This document shows positions 19,631-28,162 of a stretch of DNA of 64,000 nt, piece after piece. Below the pieces are notes generated by a model that saw only the letters and a program-made list of their open reading frames with translations, did no database searches and was not told where the DNA came from. A program made the position numbers and the translations under genes. How positions within the stretch are numbered: position 1 is the stretch's first letter; every line of letters begins with the position of its first letter. Location of the stretch: contig NZ_JRQN01000002.1 of the NCBI RefSeq assembly GCF_000785785.1, positions 92,517 to 156,516 of the forward strand. Direction: 5' to 3'. The stretch is from Streptococcus uberis. GTDB lineage: Bacteria; Bacillota; Bacilli; Lactobacillales; Streptococcaceae.

Positions 19631-21718
19631 ATGAAAGTAACAAAGATTAAGAAAAAGTTAATGCTTGTTTTGGGATGTGCAACAATTCAATGCTTTGCGA
19701 TTTCGACAGTAGATACTGTTAGTAGTGACCAAATAACAAGTGATTTTAGCTCGTTTGAAAAATATAGAAGTGATAATAAGCAGAGATTAGTTGATGAATC
19801 TATGGGTTCAAACCAACACGTTCATTTTAATCGTAGTACCGTTGAATTAAAGGTCGGTGATGTGTTTGACTTGGATTTGGGTGAAGGGAACCGGAAAATT
19901 GATGATAGTCAAATTCAGTGGATTGGTTACCAACCCTATGGATATCCGACCCTCATCTCAAAAAAATTCTCTATTGAGAAGAGTCCTAGTTACAAAGAAA
20001 CTAATGAACACTTTGCCCAATTAGATATAAAAAATGGGAAAATCACTGCCAACTTGCCAGGAGAGTACGAAGTTTATGCTAAGTACAAAGATCAGACTTT
20101 CCTTGCACGTGTCTATATTCTTGATAATGCAGAATTAGAGACTCGCTTAAAGGCTCGAAAGGTTTCAGCTGTTACAAAGGAAATTGCAGATTACATTAAA
20201 TCTCAAACGTCAGATATCTATGAACAAGTCAAGATGGTACATGATTATATTTGTTTATCCGTATCTTATAGTGAACGAAATTGGACAAATCCGGCATATA
20301 ATTCACTGATTGAAGGAAGAGCAATCTGTGTAGGCTATACTGAAGGAACCAAATTGCTCTTAGATGAATTAGGTATTCCAAATGCTGTTCAAAGAGGAAC
20401 GATTAATAATTATGGTCATAGATGGAACCTGGTGCAAATTGATGGTATCTGGTACAACCTTGATACCACATGGGACAGCCTTGGCGGAAGAGTCCGGTAT
20501 CAGTATTTTTTAGTTGAAAAAGAAGCTTTTGGGACAAATCGAAAAGTCAATGAGAACACGATTGCTAAAGCGGAATACCAATTAAATGGCAACTCAACGA
20601 TTGGAAATAACAAATATAGTCAACTTCAGACTAGTGGGCAATTGAAGTTACAAGCAAATGAAGCTATTAAAGCTTTAGTTGACAAAAAGACTATAAAAAC
20701 TCAGGCAATGGACAAATATGACTTCAATGAGATGCTGCTAAATAAAAAGGAATTTGGTAAAGGGAACCTGGATCCATTTGGTATTAAGGTAGAGGATGTT
20801 ATTTTTGAAGAACCTGATCCAAAAGTGTTAGAAGCAGAAAAGCAAGCCGAGCAAGAGCGCCAGGCTAAAGCAGAAGCAGAAAAGCAAGCCGAGCAAGAAC
20901 GTCAAGCAAAAGTGGAAGCAGAAAAGCAATCCGAGCAAGAACGTCAAGCCCAAGCAGAAGCAGAAAAGCAATCCGAGCAAGAACGTCAAGCAAAAGTGGA
21001 AGCAGAAAAAGAAGCTAAACAAACAAAGGTTCTGGTAGATAATGCGAGCACTATCACCATTACCTTGTCAGCTAGTGAAAAAGCAACAAGTAATCAGATT
21101 AAAAAACTTGATAGCAAATCTTTGGCAAATGTGAAAGACTTGAACGGAAAAGTAGCAGATACTTATGACATTGACCTACTTGATCAAGAAGGTCGTGTGA
21201 CAAAACTATTAGGAAAAGCAACTGTTACACTTCCAAAACGTAACGGTCTAGTAGTTGAAAAAGTTCTCTATATTCATCCCACTTTTGGGGATAGTGAATC
21301 CCTTGTTTTCCACCAAAATGAGAATTCAGTATCCTTTGATGTTAGCCATTTATCAATGTATAGTGTCGTCTATGTCAATGTATCAACTAATGGTGAAGGC
21401 ATAAATACAGTTTCAACACCATCCTTAGTTGTTCCTAACACAAGCCCGGTGGAAAACGTGACTGCTGCTAAACCTAACATGGTAGAGACTAGTGAGCCTG
21501 TGCTTAATTCAAATCCTGCAATGCTAGGAGCAGATATTAATGCAGCTTCAACGATGCTGTTGTCAGATGCTAACACAAGGTCAGGGGCCAAGTCAAAAGC
21601 TAAAAAACGTCCCTTGACAACGACTGGACATCGCGTCACCCTTATAGCACTTTTCAGTGTAGGTCTTATAGGCACAATCTTAATTTACCTGACAAAATTT
21701 TTTCGTCAAAAAGTCTAA
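19631..21718 (+). CDS. Secreted, wall-anchored transglutaminase-like protein
   Basis: This is a 695-residue surface protein. It has a signal peptide (basic KIKKK, then LMLVLGCATIQCFAIS) and a beta-rich Ig-like region (about 65-175). A transglutaminase/protease-like core follows with a Cys-His-Asp set (Cys233 in RAICVGYTEG, His263 in NYGHRWN, Asp278 in YNLDTTWD). Next come four 14-residue charged repeats (about 402-457), a second beta region (about 475-590), a Thr/Ser/Pro-rich linker, and a C-terminal sorting signal. The sorting motif reads LTTTG, not LPXTG, before the hydrophobic segment and KFFRQK tail. Function is unproven; extracellular crosslinking, amide cleavage or adhesion are options. 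SD GGAGATGGAGG. Confidence 0.85.
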   Translation: MKVTKIKKKLMLVLGCATIQCFAISTVDTVSSDQITSDFSSFEKYRSDNKQRLVDESMGSNQHVHFNRSTVELKVGDVFDLDLGEGNRKIDDSQIQWIGYQPYGYPTLISKKFSIEKSPSYKETNEHFAQLDIKNGKITANLPGEYEVYAKYKDQTFLARVYILDNAELETRLKARKVSAVTKEIADYIKSQTSDIYEQVKMVHDYICLSVSYSERNWTNPAYNSLIEGRAICVGYTEGTKLLLDELGIPNAVQRGTINNYGHRWNLVQIDGIWYNLDTTWDSLGGRVRYQYFLVEKEAFGTNRKVNENTIAKAEYQLNGNSTIGNNKYSQLQTSGQLKLQANEAIKALVDKKTIKTQAMDKYDFNEMLLNKKEFGKGNLDPFGIKVEDVIFEEPDPKVLEAEKQAEQERQAKAEAEKQAEQERQAKVEAEKQSEQERQAQAEAEKQSEQERQAKVEAEKEAKQTKVLVDNASTITITLSASEKATSNQIKKLDSKSLANVKDLNGKVADTYDIDLLDQEGRVTKLLGKATVTLPKRNGLVVEKVLYIHPTFGDSESLVFHQNENSVSFDVSHLSMYSVVYVNVSTNGEGINTVSTPSLVVPNTSPVENVTAAKPNMVETSEPVLNSNPAMLGADINAASTMLLSDANTRSGAKSKAKKRPLTTTGHRVTLIALFSVGLIGTILIYLTKFFRQKV
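20834..21018 (+). repeat. Four tandem 42-bp coding repeats plus a partial fifth
   Basis: The unit encodes AEKQ(A/S)EQERQA(K/Q)(A/V)E, a highly charged 14-residue motif predicted to form a helix or coiled-coil spacer that projects the catalytic domain from the wall. Copies 2 and 4 are nearly identical at DNA level, so copy number may vary between strains by recombination or slippage. Confidence 0.92.
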
Positions 21719-21816
21719 ATCAGTTTGACGCATTAGCACTTGTAATGGGCGACAAGGATTAGGATTTGAAGGGTACCATAAGCCTCATCTACTTCATTAC
21801 ATAAGAAATAAGAAGC

Positions 21817-21851
21817 AAAAAAAGACAAATAAGTTCCGTGACCTATTTGTC
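21817..21851 (-). terminator. Terminator of ansA (minus strand)
   Basis: GACAAATA and TATTTGTC arms form a hairpin. On the minus strand it is followed by seven T, as expected for the end of the ansA transcript. Confidence 0.75.
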
Positions 21852-21860
21852 TGTTACCTG

Positions 21861-21886
21861 AGAATGCTCAAAGAGCATTCTTTTTT
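21861..21886 (+). terminator. Terminator of the surface-protein gene (plus strand)
   Basis: AGAATGCTC and GAGCATTCT form a perfect 9-bp stem with loop AAA, followed by T-rich sequence on the plus strand. It faces the ansA terminator in a convergent arrangement. Confidence 0.88.
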
Positions 21887-21905
21887 GTGTTTCATTTTAC
21901 AAAGC

Positions 21906-22868
21906 TTAGCCTTCAATGTATTCTTTCAGTTCTTGCCCCTCTAAACCGGCATTTAGGGCTATTAATAGTTTGAGACGTGCTTTTGGAGCGTTTAGCTCTT
22001 TGACGAACATAATACCTGCTTTCTGTAAGCTTGCGCCACCACCTTGGTAATTATAGACTGGCTCTGCTATTCCATTAAAGCAGCGAGAGACAAGGACGAC
22101 TGGAATGCCAAGGTCAATTAGTTTTTGTACTTCTGGGACAGCTAGTGGAGGGATGTTTCCAGCTCCTAAGGCTTCGATTACTAAGCCTTGAATAGTGTCA
22201 GGTGTGAGCAAGCTGAGGATACTTTGGTCACCCATTCCGGCGTAAGCTTTGACAATTGGAACAGTTCCCGAGATTTGCTTGAGGTCAAAGCGGACGCGAG
22301 GCTCGGCTGTTTTGAAGAAGAGAATATCATCTTTTAAAATAACGCCCAGTGGACCATGTGTTGGTGTTTGAAAGGTTGAAATGTTAGTAGTATGTGTTTT
22401 AGTCACATATTTAGCTGCATGAATTTCATCATTCATGACCACTAAAACCCCCTTGTCTTTTGCTTTGTCATTGCTAGCAACACGTAAGGCGGTCAAGTAA
22501 TTATAAATACCATCACTGCCAATTTCATTTGAACTGCGCATTGCTCCAGTAATAACAATTGGAATTTTAGGAACTTGCATAGTATCTAAAAAATAGGCGG
22601 TTTCTTCTAAGGTGTCCGTTCCATGTGTAATGACAATGCCATCATATTTTGGTCCGTCTTCTTTAATTTTGTGGTAGAGATCAAGCATATGAACTGGTCT
22701 GATATGAGGACTTGGTAAATTTAAGAAATCAACGACACTTAATTGGATATTTTCGAGTTCAAGACCAATTTGCGTCATTGGATTAATGTGATTTGGAGCG
22801 ACTTTACCAAATGCATCTGACTGCATAGATATCGTACCGCCAGTATGTAAGACCAAAATTTGTTTCAT
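21906..22868 (-). CDS. ansA: L-asparaginase, type I (AnsA-like)
   Basis: This cytoplasmic enzyme (320 residues) hydrolyses asparagine to aspartate and ammonia. Both asparaginase threonine motifs are present: LHTGGTIS at the N terminus and ITHGTDTLEETA around residue 85. There is no signal peptide, which fits the type I form. It is transcribed away from the HAD-hydrolase gene and converges on the surface-protein gene. The same neighbour set up to codY is typical of streptococci. Confidence 0.92.
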   Translation of the reverse strand: MKQILVLHTGGTISMQSDAFGKVAPNHINPMTQIGLELENIQLSVVDFLNLPSPHIRPVHMLDLYHKIKEDGPKYDGIVITHGTDTLEETAYFLDTMQVPKIPIVITGAMRSSNEIGSDGIYNYLTALRVASNDKAKDKGVLVVMNDEIHAAKYVTKTHTTNISTFQTPTHGPLGVILKDDILFFKTAEPRVRFDLKQISGTVPIVKAYAGMGDQSILSLLTPDTIQGLVIEALGAGNIPPLAVPEVQKLIDLGIPVVLVSRCFNGIAEPVYNYQGGGASLQKAGIMFVKELNAPKARLKLLIALNAGLEGQELKEYIEG

Positions 22869-22893
22869 TATTTATCCTACTTCCTTCGATTTG

Positions 22894-22902
22894 TGGTATA
22901 AT
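22894..22902 (+). promoter_or_regulatory. Extended -10 of the HAD-hydrolase gene
   Basis: TGG-TATAAT lies 37 bp before the proposed TTG start. No strong -35 is visible. It lies in the intergenic region shared with divergent ansA. Confidence 0.5.
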
Positions 22903-22938
22903 CTATTCTAACATAAAGAGAAGTGAGTAAAATAAGTT

Positions 22939-24327
22939 TTGACAATTAAAGCCGTTTTTTTTGATATTGATGGGACATTATTAAATGACCGAAAAAACGT
23001 TCAAAAAACAACTCAAAAAGCAATCAGAAGTCTTAAAAATCAAGGTATTATGGTTGGTCTAGCGACGAGTCGCGGGCCTGGTTTTGTGCAGCCTTTTCTT
23101 GAAAATTTTGGTTTAGATTTTGCAGTAACTTATAATGGCCAAATTATTTTAACACGTGATAAGATTCTCTATCAAAATCAATTACCAAAATCACTGATTT
23201 ATAAAATCATTCGTTATGCTAGTGAAAAGAAAAAAGAAGTATCGTTGGGAACGGTAGCAGGCTTAGCTGGTTCACGTATTATTGATATGGGGACTAGTCA
23301 GTTTGGACAAGTTGTTTCAAGTATTGTCCCTAAAAGTATGGTAACGACAGTTGAAAGCAGCTTTAAAAACTTGATTCGTCGCATTAAGCCACAGAGTTTC
23401 ACAAATCTCGTTACAATTATGCGCGAGCCCATTTATCAAGTGGTTATGGTAGCCTCAGTTGAGGAAACAAAAGAAATTATTGAAAAATTTCCTCATGTTA
23501 AGATTACTAGAAGTAGTCCCTATTCCATTGATTTCATCTCGATGGAACAATCGAAAATCAAGGGAATTGAACGTTTAGGTGAGATGTTTGGTTTTGACTT
23601 ATCAGAGGTAATGGCCTTTGGCGATTCTGATAATGATTTGGAGATGTTGAATGGTGTGGGAGTCGGAGTTGCCATGGGCAATGCCGATGAATTGGTTAAA
23701 GAAGGGGCTCACTTTGTTACAGCTTCCAATAATAATGGGGGAATCTCAAAAGCTCTAGCTCATTATGGTCTGATTCACTTGGATATTGAAAAGAGCTTTA
23801 AGAGTCGCGATGAAAACTTCAACAAGGTTAAGGATTTTCACCGAGTTATGGATGGAGATACCGTGGAAACCCCACGAGGTTATTCATTGAAAGAAGCCAG
23901 TCACCGTGCTGACTTTAAGGTTGAAGAACTTGTTGAATTCTTATATGCGACTAGCCAAGGTGAGAAAAGTCATTTCACCCAGTCCTTGATGGATTTACAC
24001 TCTGCAATAGATCGCGCAGCTATTAAAGTTCAATCAAAAGAACACCCTGAGACACCAATGGTTGGTCAAGTTGATGCTCTTACAGACTTGCTTTACTTTA
24101 CATATGGTTCCTTTGTTTTGATGGGAGTTGATCCTCAGCCGATTTTTGAAACAGTCCATGAGTCAAATATGGGGAAAATGTTCCCTGATGGGAAGGCTCA
24201 TTTTGATCCGGTTACGCATAAAATCTTAAAACCATCAGATTGGGAAGAGCATTATGCGCCAGAAAAGTCTATCAAGAAAGAATTAGATAAGCAATTACAA
24301 AAATCATTACAAAAATTGGAAAAATAA
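22939..24327 (+). CDS. Cof-type HAD phosphatase fused to a MazG/PRA-PH-like domain
   Basis: This is a 462-residue two-domain protein. Residues 1-270 are a Cof/IIB haloacid-dehalogenase phosphatase with motif I FFDIDGTLL, a cap domain and motif IV GDSDNDLEML. Residues 290-440 resemble all-alpha NTP or phosphoribosyl-ATP pyrophosphohydrolases (FKVEELVEFLYA; VDALTDLLYFTYG, acidic metal-binding pattern). The fusion suggests hydrolysis of a nucleotide-type substrate followed by dephosphorylation, such as house-cleaning or flavin/nucleotide metabolism; this is inference. Start is TTG with a weak upstream GAGAAGTGAG. It is monocistronic. Confidence 0.82.
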   Translation: MTIKAVFFDIDGTLLNDRKNVQKTTQKAIRSLKNQGIMVGLATSRGPGFVQPFLENFGLDFAVTYNGQIILTRDKILYQNQLPKSLIYKIIRYASEKKKEVSLGTVAGLAGSRIIDMGTSQFGQVVSSIVPKSMVTTVESSFKNLIRRIKPQSFTNLVTIMREPIYQVVMVASVEETKEIIEKFPHVKITRSSPYSIDFISMEQSKIKGIERLGEMFGFDLSEVMAFGDSDNDLEMLNGVGVGVAMGNADELVKEGAHFVTASNNNGGISKALAHYGLIHLDIEKSFKSRDENFNKVKDFHRVMDGDTVETPRGYSLKEASHRADFKVEELVEFLYATSQGEKSHFTQSLMDLHSAIDRAAIKVQSKEHPETPMVGQVDALTDLLYFTYGSFVLMGVDPQPIFETVHESNMGKMFPDGKAHFDPVTHKILKPSDWEEHYAPEKSIKKELDKQLQKSLQKLEK

Positions 24328-24364
24328 AAAAAGCACTCCATATGCTAGCGATCGGAGTCTTTTT
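24326..24364. terminator. Bidirectional terminator between HAD gene and usp
   Basis: ACTCC and GGAGT arms extend into A-rich and T-rich flanks (AAAAAAAGC...CTTTTT), giving U-runs on both strands for the convergent genes. Confidence 0.7.
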
Positions 24365-24377
24365 AATAAGGTTTTGA

Positions 24378-24830
24378 TTATAGTGTTTTTCCGCTATCAC
24401 GTACAACTAATAGGTCGACTTTGGCATGACGCATGATATACTCAGATGAAGATCCGATAAGCAGACGTTCAAAGGTGTTAAGACCCGTTGCTCCAACCAT
24501 GATCAAATCAACGTTTTCACGGTCAGGGATTTCATGAGCTAGTAAGTTTTTAGGGTTTCCAAATTCAATGACTTGACGTATTTTTGTTAACCCTTGGGCA
24601 CGTGCTTGTTGCTCTAATTCGGACAAGACATCTTTGGCTTCTTGTTCTAATTTATCATAAATATAAGTGTCAAATGTGGCAACGCTTTGTAGGGCACGTG
24701 TATCAATAACATGAGCGAGAATTAATTCACCATTATTACGAAGTGCAACGTTTACACCTTTGTTAAAAGCCAATTCTGATTCGAAAGAACCATCAACTGC
24801 AACTAAAATGTGTTCATACTTTTGTGACAT
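24378..24830 (-). CDS. Universal stress protein, UspA family
   Basis: This is a 150-residue cytoplasmic Usp-fold protein. It opens with EHILVAVDGSFESELAF, and carries the ATP-binding-type motif MVGATGLNTFERLLIGSSSEYI near the C terminus (G-2X-G-9X-G-S/T pattern). It probably binds ATP and responds to stress or growth arrest; partner unknown. SD AGGAGG. It is transcribed divergently from the aminotransferase gene, with a palindrome in its leader. Confidence 0.92.
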   Translation of the reverse strand: MSQKYEHILVAVDGSFESELAFNKGVNVALRNNGELILAHVIDTRALQSVATFDTYIYDKLEQEAKDVLSELEQQARAQGLTKIRQVIEFGNPKNLLAHEIPDRENVDLIMVGATGLNTFERLLIGSSSEYIMRHAKVDLLVVRDSGKTL

Positions 24831-24855
24831 AACCTTGTCCTCCTATGTAAAACTA

Positions 24856-24871
24856 ATAAAGTATACTTTAT
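24856..24871. promoter_or_regulatory. 16-bp perfect palindrome in the usp leader
   Basis: ATAAAGTATACTTTAT is fully self-complementary and lies between the minus-strand -10 (TATAAT at 24883-24878) and the usp SD, a classic operator position. A partial cre-like sequence (TGAAAGCGTTTTAT) lies upstream at about 24901-24914. The cognate regulator is not known. Confidence 0.45.
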
Positions 24872-25022
24872 ACTTGTATTATACACCAATTTATAAGTTA
24901 TTGAAAGCGTTTTATGTTTTTTACTGAAATAAATCTTGAATATCGTTTCAAATCTTAATTATCGAAAAATTCTTTCTATTTTTAAAATATTTGTTTATAA
25001 TATAGAGCAAAAGGAGTTTGCT

Positions 25023-26236
25023 ATGAAGATATTTGAAAAATCGTCAAAATTAGACCATGTTGCTTATGATATCCGTGGACCTGTTTTAGAAGAAGCAGAA
25101 CGCATGATGGCAAATGGGGAGAAAATATTACGATTAAATACAGGTAATCCAGCTGCTTTTGGATTTGAAGCACCAGATGAAGTTATTCGTGATTTAATTG
25201 TTAATGCACGTTCGAGTGAAGGGTATTCTGATAGTAAGGGTATTTTTTCTGCTCGTAAAGCTATTATGCAATATTGTCAACTCAAAAAATTCCCACCAGT
25301 AGATATTGATGATATCTATTTAGGAAATGGGGTGTCTGAGCTTATTTCAATGTCATTGCAGGCCTTACTTAATGATGGAGATGAAGTACTTGTTCCTATG
25401 CCAGATTATCCATTATGGACAGCTTGTGTTAGCTTATCAGGTGGAAAAGCTATTCACTACCTTTGTGATGAACAGTCAAATTGGTATCCAGATATTGAAG
25501 ATATCAATCAAAAGTGACAGACAGAACAAAAGCAATTGTTGTGATTAATCCTAATAATCCGACTGGAGCACTCTACCCGGATGATATTTTATTAGATATT
25601 ATTCAAGTTGCTAGAGAAAATGATTTGATTATTTTTGCTGATGAAATCTATGATCGTTTGGTTATGGATGGTGCTCAGCATAAGGCTATTGCTAGTTTGG
25701 CCCCTGATGTTTTTTGCGTGTCAATGAATGGCTTGTCTAAATCACATCGGATTGCGGGTTTCCGTGTTGGGTGGATGGTTTTATCTGGTCCAAAACGTAA
25801 TGTTCATGGTTATATTGAAGGTTTAAATATGTTAGCTAATATGCGCTTATGCTCTAATGTCTTAGCGCAACAAGTTGTACAAACATCTCTAGGTGGTCAC
25901 CAATCTGTTGATGAATTGTTATTGCCAGGTGGACGGATTTATGAACAACGTAATTTTATTTACAAGGCAATTAATGATATTCCGGGTTTGTCAGCTGTTA
26001 AACCACAAGCTGGGCTTTACATTTTTCCAAAGATTGATCGAACCATGTATGCTATTGACGATGACGAGATGTTTGTCTTAGACTTATTAAAGCAAGAAAA
26101 AGTAATGCTCGTTCATGGCAAGGGCTTTAACTGGAATGAACCAGATCATTTCCGCATTGTTTATCTTCCAACTGTAGAAGAATTAGCAGATGTTCAAGAA
26201 AAAATCACTCGTGTTCTTAGTCAATATAAACGATAA
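25023..26236 (+). pseudogene. alaT: Alanine/aspartate-type aminotransferase, split by one frameshift
   Basis: This is a class I/II PLP aminotransferase of about 404 residues, probably alanine-pyruvate type. The first frame runs from the ATG (SD AAAGGAG) to a stop at 25517; the second continues to 26236. The N part has LNTGNPAAFGF and PDYPLWTACVSLSGG; the C part has VINPNNPTGALY, the PLP-lysine motif SMNGLSKSHRIAGFRVGW and FRIVYLP. Restoring one A in the AAAA run near 25511 rejoins the protein across DINQK|VTDRTK. Gene order before codY is conserved in streptococci. Either a sequence error or a very recent mutation. Confidence 0.85.
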
Positions 26237-26252
26237 TAACTAAAAAAAGTTT

Positions 26253-26287
26253 AGAAACTTGGCATATTTTTCCGAGTTTCTTTTTTT
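26253..26287 (+). terminator. Terminator before codY
   Basis: AGAAACTTGG and CCGAGTTTCT pair across an AT loop, followed by seven T. Confidence 0.85.
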
Positions 26288-26416
26288 AAATGAAGTGAAA
26301 AAAAGATTAAAATAGGAATTGTAGAAATAATAAACAATTTTCTGATAATTCCTTGCGAAATCGATTTTCCTTTGATATAATTGAGACGCAATAAAATCAA
26401 AGGAAAAAGGTGAAAA

Positions 26417-27199
26417 ATGCCAAATTTATTAGAAAAAACACGTAAGATTACATCCATTCTACAACGGTCTGTTGATAGTTTAGAAACTGAATTACCTTAC
26501 AATACAATGGCATCTCGTTTAGCAGATATTATTGATTGTAATGCATGTATTATTAATGGTGGCGGAACGTTATTAGGTTATGCCATGAAATATAAAACAA
26601 ATAATGACCGCGTTGAAGAGTTTTTTGAAGCTAAGCAGTTTCCAGATTCTTATGTAAAAGCTGCAAGTCGTGTCTATGATACTGAGGCAAACTTAACAGT
26701 TGAAAATGAATTAACCATTTTCCCTGTAGAGTCAAAAGATGTTTATCCAGATGGTTTAACAACAATTGCGCCAATCTACGGCGGAGGAATGAGACTTGGT
26801 TCATTAATTATCTGGCGAAATGATGAGCAATTCCATGATGATGATTTGATTTTAGTTGAAATTTCAAGTACGGTAGTGGGTATTCAATTGTTGAACTTAC
26901 AAACTGAAAATCTTGAAGAAACAATCCGTAAACAAACAGCTGTTAACATGGCAATTAATACCTTATCTTATTCTGAAATGAAGGCTGTTGCAGCAATTCT
27001 AGGTGAATTAGATGGAAATGAAGGTCGCTTAACAGCCTCTGTTATTGCTGATCGTATTGGAATTACACGTTCAGTAATTGTTAATGCTTTACGTAAACTT
27101 GAAAGTGCTGGTATTATTGAGAGTCGTTCGCTTGGTATGAAGGGAACCTACCTGAAAGTCATTAACGAAGGAATCTTCGAAAAACTCAAGGAATATTAA
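26417..27199 (+). CDS. codY: Global regulator CodY
   Basis: CodY (260 residues) is the GTP- and branched-chain-amino-acid-sensing repressor of low-GC Gram-positives. It has an N-terminal GAF-type effector domain (about 1-155, beginning [15 protein letters not shown]) and a C-terminal winged HTH ([20 protein letters not shown]). SD AAAGGTG. An upstream TGATATAATT provides a -10. It controls amino-acid supply genes and often virulence in streptococci. The following gene, pncA, is decayed here. Confidence 0.97.
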   Translation: MPNLLEKTRKITSILQRSVDSLETELPYNTMASRLADIIDCNACIINGGGTLLGYAMKYKTNNDRVEEFFEAKQFPDSYVKAASRVYDTEANLTVENELTIFPVESKDVYPDGLTTIAPIYGGGMRLGSLIIWRNDEQFHDDDLILVEISSTVVGIQLLNLQTENLEETIRKQTAVNMAINTLSYSEMKAVAAILGELDGNEGRLTASVIADRIGITRSVIVNALRKLESAGIIESRSLGMKGTYLKVINEGIFEKLKEY

Positions 27200-27200
27200 T

Positions 27201-27737
27201 ATGTGACTAGATACTTAATATCATTAATTATACTCAAGATTCTGTTGTCGATAATGGAAGATTAACAGATAGTAAGCCAGCTTAAGCCATATCAGAAGCA
27301 ATCTTTGAAGTGACTAAGGCTGGTTTCGAACGAGGAGATTATATCTTCTTTACTGTAGATAGTCATGATTTTGAGGATGGTTTTCATCCAGAATCAAAAT
27401 TATTTCCACCTCATAATATTCTGGGTACAAATGGACGACATGTATTTTGCCCTAGCTGACTATTATGAGGCTATAAAGGCTGATGATGCTGTTTTTTTGG
27501 TTAGATAAGCGATATTATTCGGCATTCTCTGGAACTAACCTAGATGTTCGTTTGAAAACATAGAGTAACTAATCTGGAGTGTTAACAGAGATTTGTGTTT
27601 TACATACAGCGATTGATGCTTACAATTTAGCTTATCCTATTGAAATTGTATAAGATGCGGTTGCTAGTATTTCAGAAGAAAATCATCAATGGGCACTCAA
27701 TCATTTTGAGTCTGTTCTTGGTGCTAAACTGATTTAA
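27201..27737 (+). pseudogene. pncA: Degenerate nicotinamidase (isochorismatase-fold)
   Basis: Translated pieces in several frames reconstruct a nicotinamidase: DYTQDSVVDNGRL, KAGFERGDYIFFTVDSHDF, HPESKLFPPHN, FWLDKRYYSAFSGTNLDV, GVLTEICVLHTAIDAYNL and WALNHFESVLGAKLI. At least three in-frame stops and several indels break it, and its start reads ATG TGA. The catalytic Asp, Lys and Cys regions are still recognisable. The position after codY is where streptococci carry pncA. This would remove nicotinamide deamidation for NAD salvage unless another copy exists. Confidence 0.88.
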
Positions 27738-27764
27738 AAAGACGTGGGGAAACCACGTCTTTTT
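27736..27764 (+). terminator. Terminator after the decayed nicotinamidase
   Basis: AAAAAGACGTGG and CCACGTCTTTTT form a 12-bp stem around GGAAA. The flanks also provide a U-run for the convergent cstR-like gene. Confidence 0.88.
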
Positions 27765-27767
27765 CGT

Positions 27768-28028
27768 CTACTTTTTAATAATTAAATTGATTGCTTGGTT
27801 AATACGTTCTTCTTGAAGTTTAGGATCTTCGGATGGATTTTCAATTACTTCAGTAATTTTTTCACCAATAATGACGCCCATTGTACTATTAATGCTTGAA
27901 CGAATTGCTGTTAGTTGAGTGATAATATCAAAGCAAGATTGGTCTTCTTCAATCATCCGTTGTATTCCTCGGATTTGCCCCTCTGTTCGTTTAAGTCGAT
28001 TAATAATATCCTTTTTTCTTGTTTTCAT
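27768..28028 (-). CDS. cstR: CsoR/CstR-family repressor (persulfide-type sensor)
   Basis: This is an 86-residue all-helical repressor (RLKRTEGQIRGIQRMIEED core) of the CsoR/FrmR family. The copper His and second Cys of true CsoR are absent. The first sulfur-sensing Cys is kept (DQSCFDIITQL), but the position of the second CstR cysteine reads Val (KITEVIEN). It is divergent from a rhodanese/CoA-disulfide reductase operon, the classic target of CstR. Its own promoter on the minus strand is consensus (TTGACA-17-TATAAT). Identification as CstR is by context plus sequence; mechanism with one cysteine is open. Confidence 0.82.
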   Translation of the reverse strand: MKTRKKDIINRLKRTEGQIRGIQRMIEEDQSCFDIITQLTAIRSSINSTMGVIIGEKITEVIENPSEDPKLQEERINQAINLIIKK

Positions 28029-28051
28029 AAAAACCTCACTTCCGAGGATTA

Positions 28052-28080
28052 ATTATACTTTCCTAAATCTGCTTTGTCAA
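28052..28080 (-). promoter_or_regulatory. cstR-like gene promoter
   Basis: On the minus strand TTGACA and TATAAT are separated by exactly 17 bp, 24 bp before the ATG. The adjacent plus-strand TATACCCTG at about 28083 is half of a CstR-type operator. Confidence 0.8.
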
Positions 28081-28100
28081 TTTATACCCTGTTTTTTTAG

Positions 28101-28149
28101 TTGACTTTAGAAGAGTGACATGCTATTCTAAAAATACCATACGGGGTAT
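28101..28149 (+). promoter_or_regulatory. Persulfide-operon promoter with CstR-type operator
   Basis: TTGACT and an extended -10 (TGC-TATTCT) are spaced 17 bp. Downstream, overlapping the expected start site, is ATACCATACGGGGTAT, a dyad of the ATACC...GGTAT type known for CstR. Repression by the adjacent gene product and release by sulfane sulfur is inferred. Confidence 0.72.
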
Positions 28150-28162
28150 TTGAGGAGAGAAA

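Noticed and set aside
20828..21022. Minus-strand Phe/Cys/Leu-rich frame opposite the surface-protein repeats
   Set aside because: It is the complement of the tandem AEKQ repeats and has no independent support.
25500..25520. Programmed frameshift in the aminotransferase at the AAAA run
   Set aside because: There is no known slippery heptamer, SD-like stimulator or hairpin arrangement, and seven other genes show similar single-base breaks, so error is simpler.
26251..26457. Minus-strand 68-codon frame upstream of codY
   Set aside because: It overlaps the codY promoter, SD and start, and has no recognisable protein features.
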